Source of the DNA: Caulobacteraceae bacterium | GTDB taxonomy: Bacteria; Pseudomonadota; Alphaproteobacteria; Caulobacterales; Caulobacteraceae | Direction of reading: 5' to 3' | Assembly (NCBI GenBank): GCA_947452665.1 | Contig: CANGEH010000035.1 | Span: 1-12,210, forward strand | DNA length: 12,210 bases | Shown: in pieces, positions 5,385-11,540 of the stretch | Numbering within the stretch: the stretch's first letter is position 1 | Layout of the letters: the number at the start of each line of letters is the position of its first letter | The notes under the pieces: generated by a model | Database searches by the model: none | Seen by the model: only the letters and a program-made list of their open reading frames with translations | What the model was told of the DNA's origin: nothing | Translations under genes and position numbers: made by a program

Positions 5385-6227
5385 TTAATCCACTGCCCAA
5401 GACGGCTTGCGCTTGGCCAAAAAGGCGCGAACCCCTTCTTGGCCCTCCTCACTGACCCGGCGGCGCGCAATGCGCCTAGCCGTGTCCTCCATGAGGGCCT
5501 TATCGACCGGCTTGCCCGCCACATCGCGGACCAAAAGCTTGCAGTCTGCGACCGCACCGGGCGCGGCGGCGACCATTTCCGTGGCGAGCACTTCTTGAAT
5601 CTCGGTCAGGGCGGCGGCATCCTTGACCACCTGTTCTACCAAACCAAGCCTTAGGGCCTCGTGCGGGCCAAACGGCCGACCGGTGGCAAAGAGGCGCAAG
5701 GCCGCGCGTTGGCCAATCGCGGCGACCACATAGGGGCTGATCGTGGCGGGGGTCAGGCCCAGCTTGACCTCAGAGAAAGAGAACCGTGATCCTTCGGTGG
5801 CAATGGCCGTATCACAGGCCGCCACCAGCCCCGCACCGCCGCCAAAGGCCGCCCCATCGACCAGAGCCACGGTCAGGGCTGGAATATCATGCAGGGCCTT
5901 GAGCATATGGGCCAGGCCTAGGGCATCGGCGCGATTATCGTCTTCAGACCAGTCCGCTGCCGCCGCCATCCAGTCCAGATCCGCTCCGGCGCTAAACGTG
6001 CCGCCCACGCCGCGCAAGAACACCACCCGTATATGGTCAGCCCCATGCAGGGACTCAAACGCCTCGGTCAGTTCGGCAATGGTCTGGGCATTAAACGCAT
6101 TCTTACGGTCTGGCCGATTAATCATGACCATGGCCACGCCCGAGGGCGAGGCATCCAGTATCACGCAGCGGCCAAGATCGGCCTCGCCAGGATCGGCGAC
6201 AAAGGGGCTCGCAATTGGGTCTGACAT
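5385..6227 (-). CDS. enoyl-CoA hydratase/isomerase family protein, LiuC (methylglutaconyl-CoA hydratase)-like
   Basis: This 280-residue crotonase-fold enzyme acts on acyl-CoA thioesters in the cytoplasm. The fold is shown by VMINRPDRKNAFN (34-46), the oxyanion-hole segments FSAGADLDWM (78-87) and GAAFGGGAGLVAACD (125-139), FSFSEVKLGLTPATISPYV (149-167), and the C-terminal EGVRAFLAKRKPSW (264-277). The SEVKLGL.PATISPYV and GAAFGGG.GLVA blocks resemble LiuC/AtuE-type hydratases of leucine and terpenoid degradation more than FadB or PaaF. The position of the first catalytic Glu of enoyl-CoA hydratase (E144 in the rat enzyme) appears to be Gly or Leu here, whereas the second is kept as E153. I believe this is usual in the LiuC group. 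The first ~22 residues look like a non-conserved extension. ATG 6227 has AGGAAAG at 6237-6243. No other liu genes are nearby, so the substrate is uncertain. Confidence 0.85.
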   Translation of the reverse strand: MSDPIASPFVADPGEADLGRCVILDASPSGVAMVMINRPDRKNAFNAQTIAELTEAFESLHGADHIRVVFLRGVGGTFSAGADLDWMAAAADWSEDDNRADALGLAHMLKALHDIPALTVALVDGAAFGGGAGLVAACDTAIATEGSRFSFSEVKLGLTPATISPYVVAAIGQRAALRLFATGRPFGPHEALRLGLVEQVVKDAAALTEIQEVLATEMVAAAPGAVADCKLLVRDVAGKPVDKALMEDTARRIARRRVSEEGQEGVRAFLAKRKPSWAVD

Positions 6228-6374
6228 GGCCGGGATCTTTCCTGATCGAATACACGCGCCCTAATGGTTAGGCGATTGAACAAAAACGCAAGATGACAAA
6301 TCTTCGCTGGGCACTGGAACCTGGCCCGGCGGTATAGATTCCCTAGACGTGTAAAATCGGTTAGCCTCGGTGCC

Positions 6375-8135
6375 GTGACAGACCAGACCCATTCCTTGAC
6401 CGAGTCGGCCCTGGCGCGGCTGTTCCTCGACCCCGAAATCACGGGCGAGGCCGTGGCATTTTCCCTGCCCGGCGGCGCAACCTTGTATGAAAGCGGCGAG
6501 GCGGCCGATCATCTGTATTTCGTTCGCGCGGGTCGGTTAGCCGCCATCCGCCACGAAGAGGGCATGGACCCGCATTTTCTCGGCATTATCCGGCCCGGTG
6601 AGCCGGTCGGCGAAATGGCCATGATTGCCGGAACCCAGCATTCGGCCAAGGTCGTGGCCCTTCGCGACACCGAAATCCTCGCCCTGCCCAGGGCCGCATT
6701 TTTTCAGGCCGCCGACCGCGACTCGCGGGTCATGGTCGAACTGGCGCGCCTGATGATTTTGCGCACGCGGCAAAGCGCGGCCAAGCTGTCAGTAGGCGAT
6801 CCATCCGTATTTGGCTTTATCGGCCTAACGCGGGACCTCAAGCTCTTGCCGCAGGTTCAGGCCCTGGCCCATGCGATCCGCCGGCTTGGCTATACAGTCA
6901 CAGTGCTTGGGGCCGAGGCCCAGACCGCTACACCTGAATGGTTTTCAAACACAGAGCTTCAGCACGATTTCGTGCTCTATGTGGCCGAGGCCAAGGAGCA
7001 TGGCTGGAAGGCCCTGGTCGGGCGCCAGTCTGATCGGCTGTTTTTAGTGGCCAGGGGCGAGACCGAGCCCAATCTGACCGAGCCCATCACCCTGCCCGAC
7101 CCCCTAATGACCCAAGGTCTGGTCGATCTGATCTTAATCCAACGGCCGGTCTGCGTGCGGCCCCGTGGCTCACAAGCCTGGCTTGATGCCGTCGAGGTCG
7201 CCCGCCTCTTTCACATGCGTGACAAGGATCAGGCCCATTATGAGCGCATGGCCAGGCACCTGACCGGCATGGCGGTTGGTCTGGTCCTGTCCGGCGGCGG
7301 CGCTAGGGCCTATGCCCATATTGGCGCAATCCGGGCCTTGCGCGAACACGGCACGCCCATTGATTATGTCTGCGGCGCCTCGATGGGTGCGGTCATAGCC
7401 GCAGCCCTAGCCATGGATTGGCCCGATGCGGAAATTGATCAGCGCATTCGCAAGGCCTTTGTCGATTCCAGCCCGCTAGACGATATTGATTTTCCCATGA
7501 TCGCCATGACCCGGGGCGACAAGGTCAATGAGCGTCTGAATGAGCATTTTGACAACCAGGAAATTGCCGATCTTTGGCTGCCGTTTTTCTGCGTCTCGTC
7601 GAACCTGACGGCTGGGGCCTATCACCTGCATAATTCAGGAAACCTGCGTAAGGCGCTGCGGGCCTCGATCTCGCTGCCGGGCATATTGCCGCCGGTGATT
7701 TTCAACAAGCAGGTTCTGGTCGATGGCGCGGTGATGAAGAACCTGCCTGCGGACGTCATGCGCAGCCTGCACCGTGGCCCCATTGTCGCGGTCGATGTCT
7801 CACGCGCACGCGGCCTGAGCGAGCATGATGTCGAGCGCCCAGAATCGGTCTGGCGCTGGCTTTGGTCGGGCCAATGGCGACAGGGGCCGCCGATTGTCGC
7901 CCTACTGATGCGCGCCGCCACCGTCTCGACCAGCCGCGACCTGATTGCCAGTCGCGAGGCCAGCGATGTGCTGGTCCTGCCCAATCTGTCCAATATTGAT
8001 ATCCGCAATTGGCAAGCCTTTGACCCCGCTGTGGCCGCCGGGCACGCCGCCATGCGCGAGGCCTTGGCCAAGCTTCACCACCCGGTCACCGACCTGCGCC
8101 GGCGGCCCAGTCTTTCAGATTTTAGCCTAGCCTAG
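6375..8135 (+). CDS. NTE-type patatin phospholipase with N-terminal cyclic-nucleotide-binding-like domain
   Basis: This is a 586-residue serine lipid acyl hydrolase of the neuropathy-target-esterase family. Residues ~15-130 form a CAP-like beta-roll (YESGEAADHLYFVRAGRLAA, PVGEMAMI). Residues ~145-295 are a middle region found in NTE-like bacterial proteins. Residues ~301-470 are the patatin domain, with the oxyanion loop LSGGGARAYAH (305-315), the nucleophile elbow G-A-S336-M-G (334-338) and the catalytic Asp in V-D450-G-A. Both members of the Ser-Asp dyad are present, so hydrolase activity is likely, probably on phospholipids or lysophospholipids. In the phosphate-binding cassette the Gly-Glu (79-80) is kept, but the usual Arg is His89, so nucleotide binding is doubtful. 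No signal peptide. The start is GTG 6375; the SD is weak. Similar domain order and length occur in mycobacterial CNMP-patatin proteins (from memory). The 3' end overlaps scpB tail to tail by 9 nt. Confidence 0.92.
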   Translation: MTDQTHSLTESALARLFLDPEITGEAVAFSLPGGATLYESGEAADHLYFVRAGRLAAIRHEEGMDPHFLGIIRPGEPVGEMAMIAGTQHSAKVVALRDTEILALPRAAFFQAADRDSRVMVELARLMILRTRQSAAKLSVGDPSVFGFIGLTRDLKLLPQVQALAHAIRRLGYTVTVLGAEAQTATPEWFSNTELQHDFVLYVAEAKEHGWKALVGRQSDRLFLVARGETEPNLTEPITLPDPLMTQGLVDLILIQRPVCVRPRGSQAWLDAVEVARLFHMRDKDQAHYERMARHLTGMAVGLVLSGGGARAYAHIGAIRALREHGTPIDYVCGASMGAVIAAALAMDWPDAEIDQRIRKAFVDSSPLDDIDFPMIAMTRGDKVNERLNEHFDNQEIADLWLPFFCVSSNLTAGAYHLHNSGNLRKALRASISLPGILPPVIFNKQVLVDGAVMKNLPADVMRSLHRGPIVAVDVSRARGLSEHDVERPESVWRWLWSGQWRQGPPIVALLMRAATVSTSRDLIASREASDVLVLPNLSNIDIRNWQAFDPAVAAGHAAMREALAKLHHPVTDLRRRPSLSDFSLA

Positions 8136-8771
8136 AAAATCTTGGTGGAATTCTGGGCTGTCCTCGGCATCGAGCGGATCCTCATCCTCGCCGCCCATAG
8201 AGGGGTCTGGCACCTGAAATTCGCTCGGCAGAGCCATATCAAGCAGGCCCATGGCCTTCATATCCCCGGCCCCGGGTAGGTCCCGCAGGCTGGCGAGCCC
8301 GTAATGCTCTAAAAATAGGTCTGATGTGGCATAGGTCACAGGCCGACCCGGCGTGCGCCGCCGACCGCGCAGCCGCACCATGCCCAGTTCCAGCAAGACA
8401 TCCAGCGTGCCGCGACTGGCCTGGACACCGCGAATCTGTTCGATCTCGGCCCGGGTCACCGGCTGGTGATAGGCGATAATGGCCAAGGTTTCCTGAGCGG
8501 CCTTGGACAGGCGGCGCGGCTCTTCGCGCTCCTCGGTCATCAGATAGGCGAGATCTTCAGAGGTCTGGAACCGCCAACGATCGGCAATACAGGCCAGCAC
8601 CACGCCGCGCGCCGCATACCGCTCTTTCAACGTCATAAGGGCCTGGCCAATATCGGCGGCCTGGGTGTCACTATGGGGCAGACGCCTAGCCAGATCACTC
8701 GCGGACAAGGGCTCTGCCGCCGCAAACAATAAGGCTTCAATACAACGCTCAATCAGGGCCAGATCGCTCAT
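8127..8771 (-). CDS. scpB: segregation and condensation protein B
   Basis: ScpB binds ScpA as a dimer in the Smc-ScpAB condensin, which compacts and segregates the chromosome. The 214-residue product shows two winged-helix domains. The first covers about 1-80 (LIERCIEALLFAAAEPLSAS, then DRWRFQTSEDLAYLM). The second covers about 87-165 (LSKAAQETLAIIAYHQPVTR, AEIEQIRGVQASRGTLDVLL, GRPVTYATSDLFLEHYGL). The C-terminal tail from about 186 is acidic and low-complexity, probably disordered. The start ATG overlaps the scpA stop in an ATGA (8768-8771), so translation is coupled. No separate SD is evident. The stop codon lies inside the end of the convergent patatin gene. Confidence 0.95.
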   Translation of the reverse strand: MSDLALIERCIEALLFAAAEPLSASDLARRLPHSDTQAADIGQALMTLKERYAARGVVLACIADRWRFQTSEDLAYLMTEEREEPRRLSKAAQETLAIIAYHQPVTRAEIEQIRGVQASRGTLDVLLELGMVRLRGRRRTPGRPVTYATSDLFLEHYGLASLRDLPGAGDMKAMGLLDMALPSEFQVPDPSMGGEDEDPLDAEDSPEFHQDFLG

Positions 8772-9601
8772 GCCGCCACATCGCCATGCTCGGCCCGCCC
8801 CGCCAAACGAGCCCTTAAATAGAGCGCGGCAAAGGCTTCATGCTGCTGGGCCTCCAGCGCGCCTTCCTTGACCAGTTCAAGCCCCGCCGACAGGGTCGAG
8901 GCCAGATAGGAGGCGCGGCTTGGGCCATCGGCTGACACCTCGTCGCCTTGGGGCACAATCGCATCCAGCGCGGTCCAGGCGGTTAGGTCCGGCAACTTGT
9001 CCCTTAGCCTTAGGCGCGCATCATCCAGCGGATAGGCCTGGGGCGGGCGCAACTGGTAGGATCGGCCATTATCCTTGCGTCTTTGATCGACATAGGCCTG
9101 AACCAGCTCATAGAGATTGCCCGTCATGCGGCTGGATGAGACGATCTTGACCGCCTCTGGATCGCCGCGCGTAAACACATCGCGCTTCAGCCGGGGCCGC
9201 AAGGCTAGGGCCTCGACCGCCTTGCGCATAATGTCCAGCTTGGCCAGACGAAAGGCCAGGGCCATGGCCATTTCCTCGGCGGGCGGTTCATTGTCCAGCT
9301 TGCGCTCGGGCTTTGGCAGCATGAGCCGCGATTTCAAATAGGCCAGCCAACTGGCCATGACCAGATAATCGGCGGCCAGTGAAAACCGCACCCGCCGCAC
9401 CTGATTGACAAAGGCCAGATACTGCTCGGCCAGTTTCAGGACCGACAGCTTCATCAAATCCACTTTTTGCGTGCGGGCCATGGCCAGCAGCACATGCAAG
9501 GGGCCTTCATAACCCTCAATATCGATGATCAGGGCCTCGCCGTCCTCGACCGCCTCTTCGACGGCCTGAAAGTCGAGACTGGGCTGGAAGGTATCGGTCA
9601 T
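8768..9601 (-). CDS. scpA: segregation and condensation protein A (kleisin)
   Basis: ScpA is the kleisin that bridges the Smc heads and recruits ScpB. Counting from ATG 9601 (277 residues), the N-terminal Smc-neck-binding region includes IEGYEGPLHVLLAMARTQKV (28-47), DLMKLSVLKLAEQYLAFV and AADYLVMASWLAYLKSRLML (76-95). A central linker follows, and a C-terminal winged helix (about 222-266; SRASYLASTLSAGLELVKEG). A start at ATG 9625 would add eight residues (MGLSRTGY) not expected in the family. ATG 9601 overlaps the nagZ TGA as ATGA and has AGGA at 9610-9613 with an 8-nt spacer, so it is preferred. ScpA-ScpB is coupled by a second ATGA overlap. Confidence 0.95.
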   Translation of the reverse strand: MTDTFQPSLDFQAVEEAVEDGEALIIDIEGYEGPLHVLLAMARTQKVDLMKLSVLKLAEQYLAFVNQVRRVRFSLAADYLVMASWLAYLKSRLMLPKPERKLDNEPPAEEMAMALAFRLAKLDIMRKAVEALALRPRLKRDVFTRGDPEAVKIVSSSRMTGNLYELVQAYVDQRRKDNGRSYQLRPPQAYPLDDARLRLRDKLPDLTAWTALDAIVPQGDEVSADGPSRASYLASTLSAGLELVKEGALEAQQHEAFAALYLRARLAGRAEHGDVAA

Positions 9602-10620
9602 ATAGCCCGTCCTGCTAAGCCCCATTTCGCCAATTGCGCCTCAGCATCGACGGCATCAAAAGCGGCGGGCTTGGCCATACAGGTCTTAGCCGCCTCGGCC
9701 CTTTGGGCAGGCTTGGCATCAAGCCAGGGCGAGGCTTTCGCCACCTTGGCCATTTCATCCATCTGACCATTGCAGTGCAAAACCAGGTCAGACCCAGCCG
9801 CCAATGAGGCCTGGGTGCGCTCGGCAAAGCTGCCGCCCAGCGCCTTCATGGACAGGTCATCACTCATTAATAGGCCATCAAAGCCCATATGCCCGCGAAT
9901 AATGTCTTGCGTCACCTTGGCCGAGACCGTCGCACAGGCATCCGGGTCAATCGCGCTGAACACCACGTGCGCAGTCATGGCCATGGGCGCATGGGCAAGC
10001 GCAACAAAGGGCGCAAAATCGGTGCGCTCGAGCTCGGCGCGCGGCGTATGCACCACCGGCAATTCTAGATGGCTGTCGGCAAAGGCGCGGCCATGGCCTG
10101 GAATATGCTTGATCACGGGCGCAACCCCACCGGCGATCAAGCCGTCCATGGCGGCCTGGCCAAGGCTTGCGACCACGGCGGGATCTTCGCCAAACGACCG
10201 ATCGCCAATAATGTCATGCGCGCCCGGGTGTCGCAGGTCTAGGCACGGCGCGCAGTCGGCATTAAAGCCAAGCGACAGCACCTCATGGGCCAAGAGACGG
10301 TGATTGAGCCAGACCGCCTTTAGGCCCGCCTCAGCATCCTTGGCATAAAGCGCGCCAAACGGATCGGCCGGAGACCTCAACTTGGCCAAAGGCGGTTTTA
10401 GGCGTTGAACCCGCCCGCCTTCTTGGTCGACAAATACCAGGGCCTGGTCATCCTCAACGCTCTCGCGCAGGGCCGCGATCAGGGCCCGGGTCTGATCTGC
10501 GGTCTGGATATTGCGCGCAAACAGGATAAAGCCCCAGGGCCGGACCGACTGGAAAAACCGCCGCTCGGCCTCAGACAGGACTGTGCCTTCACAGCCAAAT
10601 ATACAGGCCCGCGACGCCAC
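9598..10620 (-). CDS. nagZ: beta-N-acetylglucosaminidase NagZ (glycoside hydrolase family 3)
   Basis: NagZ removes N-acetylglucosamine from anhydro-muropeptides in the cytoplasm during peptidoglycan recycling. The 340-residue single-domain GH3 protein contains GFILFARNI (30-38), FVDQEGGRVQRL (63-74), the family motif KHIPGHGRAFADSH (171-184) with the acid/base His176 loop, MTAHVVFSAID (215-225), and the nucleophile loop LLMSDDLSM (251-259) with Asp254. There is no signal peptide, consistent with cytosolic NagZ. The start is GTG 10620, one base after the stop of the SPOR gene. AAGGG about 10 nt upstream can serve as SD. Coupling on both sides (1-nt gap upstream, ATGA downstream) places it firmly in the SPOR-nagZ-scpA-scpB operon. 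In some bacteria NagZ products induce AmpC beta-lactamase; nothing in this window shows that. Confidence 0.95.
   Translation of the reverse strand: MASRACIFGCEGTVLSEAERRFFQSVRPWGFILFARNIQTADQTRALIAALRESVEDDQALVFVDQEGGRVQRLKPPLAKLRSPADPFGALYAKDAEAGLKAVWLNHRLLAHEVLSLGFNADCAPCLDLRHPGAHDIIGDRSFGEDPAVVASLGQAAMDGLIAGGVAPVIKHIPGHGRAFADSHLELPVVHTPRAELERTDFAPFVALAHAPMAMTAHVVFSAIDPDACATVSAKVTQDIIRGHMGFDGLLMSDDLSMKALGGSFAERTQASLAAGSDLVLHCNGQMDEMAKVAKASPWLDAKPAQRAEAAKTCMAKPAAFDAVDAEAQLAKWGLAGRAI
9610..9613 (-). promoter_or_regulatory. ribosome-binding site that fixes the scpA start
   Basis: AGGA, read on the reverse strand inside the nagZ 3' end, lies 8 nt before ATG 9601. Together with the ATGA stop-start overlap it favours the shorter ScpA. 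Confidence 0.65.
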
Positions 10621-10621
10621 C

Positions 10622-11452
10622 CTAACCGCCCTTAACGATGCAGATCTTGCCCGCCGCCTTTAACTGCTCGCAAAAAGCCGTCGCCTCGCTGCGCGAGCCA
10701 AAGCCGCCGATCGAGGTGCGATAGAGGGTCGAGCCGTCTTTCTCGACGGGCACAATGGTCTTGGACTTGCCCGCCATCGGTTTGGGGAAGGCCTTGGCAA
10801 TATCGCTCCAGCCCTTGCTGGCCAGGTCATTGGACGAATAGGCCCCGATCTGGACCAGGGCGCTGGACGTGGCGGCCACAGCCGCCTTGGCAGCGGGCTT
10901 TTTATCCGTCGTCACGGTCTTGACCGGTGTCGGCGCGGGCTTGGTCACTGGCGCTGGCTTGGCCGTGGCGGCCATGGGCGTGGCCTTGGACTGGGGCGTG
11001 GCCATGATCGGTTGCGGCTTGACGGCAATGGTCTGGACAGGCGCCGGCTTAACCGCCTGTGCAGGGGCGGCCGGTTGGGCCTGGGCCATTGGCCGGGCCT
11101 CCGGCACTTCGGGTCCCGGGGTAAAGGTTGGCATGGGCTCGGTTTCGCCAGGCGCCGGGGCCTTATAGACCTGCAGCCCAACGGCGGTTTCACCGGGCTG
11201 AACCTCGGGCGGCGGCGGGCCCTTCATCTCGGTCACAGGCGTGCCAACCGGTTGCGGCGGATCGCCTGCCCCGCGCACGCCGCTGCGATAAAATAGGATC
11301 AGGGCGACAATCAGGGCCAATAGGATTATGGCGCTGAAGATCAGGGCCAGCGGCAGGGGCTGGCCCTCACCGGCCTGACGCTGCCGCCGCGCATCAAAGG
11401 TCAAGGGTTGGTCGGTCTGGGGCGTATAGGCACCGCGATCAAAATCAGACAT
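10622..11452 (-). CDS. single-pass membrane protein with C-terminal SPOR domain
   Basis: This is a probable cell-division or envelope protein that binds septal peptidoglycan. From ATG 11452 (276 residues): a short cytoplasmic segment MSDFDRGAYTPQTDQPLTFD, a single transmembrane helix (about 33-55), and a periplasmic linker (about 60-195) extremely rich in Pro, Ala and Lys, with repeated KPAP/KPQP units. The SPOR domain follows (about 196-276; ALVQIGAYSSNDLASKGW, LYRTSIGGFGSRSEATAFCE, KICIVKGG). The architecture parallels FtsN-like and DedD-like proteins, but I would not name it FtsN. A TTG at 11473 would add seven residues; ATG 11452 has GGAG at 11461-11464 with an 8-nt spacer and is preferred. 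It is the first gene of the operon with nagZ and scpAB. Confidence 0.92.
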   Translation of the reverse strand: MSDFDRGAYTPQTDQPLTFDARRQRQAGEGQPLPLALIFSAIILLALIVALILFYRSGVRGAGDPPQPVGTPVTEMKGPPPPEVQPGETAVGLQVYKAPAPGETEPMPTFTPGPEVPEARPMAQAQPAAPAQAVKPAPVQTIAVKPQPIMATPQSKATPMAATAKPAPVTKPAPTPVKTVTTDKKPAAKAAVAATSSALVQIGAYSSNDLASKGWSDIAKAFPKPMAGKSKTIVPVEKDGSTLYRTSIGGFGSRSEATAFCEQLKAAGKICIVKGG

Positions 11453-11460
11453 CGCTTGGG

Positions 11461-11464
11461 CTCC
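11461..11464 (-). promoter_or_regulatory. ribosome-binding site that fixes the SPOR-protein start
   Basis: GGAG on the reverse strand lies 8 nt before ATG 11452. The alternative upstream TTG at 11473 has no comparable site. Confidence 0.65.
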
Positions 11465-11505
11465 GAGGGCCAATATTGCCCATCACAAAGGGACGCATGA
11501 GCGCC

Positions 11506-11524
11506 GAATCACTGAACGATTATA
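11506..11524 (-). promoter_or_regulatory. candidate promoter of the SPOR-nagZ-scpA-scpB operon
   Basis: On the reverse strand a perfect TATAAT (rc of 11519-11524), preceded by GGG, lies about 67 nt before the SPOR-protein ATG. No good -35 is found at 16-18 nt; TTGGAA occurs 20 nt upstream, too far. A GANTC site (GATTC, rc of 11506-11510) falls at the expected transcription start. The -10 is convincing by itself; the whole promoter is moderate. Confidence 0.4.
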
Positions 11525-11540
11525 CCCGTTTGCTCAGGGG

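Noticed and set aside
7622..8071. 149-codon reverse-strand frame within the patatin gene
   Set aside because: The patatin frame carries catalytic and family motifs throughout; the antisense product is Arg/Ser-rich with no domain.
6375..8135. Patatin plus nucleotide-binding domain read as a CBASS-type defence effector (CapV-like)
   Set aside because: No CD-NTase, Cap2/Cap3 or other defence gene lies nearby. The domain order and length match housekeeping NTE-like proteins, and the neighbours are core genes.
10820..11250. Pro/Ala/Lys repeats in the SPOR protein considered as a DNA tandem repeat
   Set aside because: The repetition is at amino-acid level with varied codons; no exact tandem DNA unit is visible. 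It is a normal periplasmic linker.
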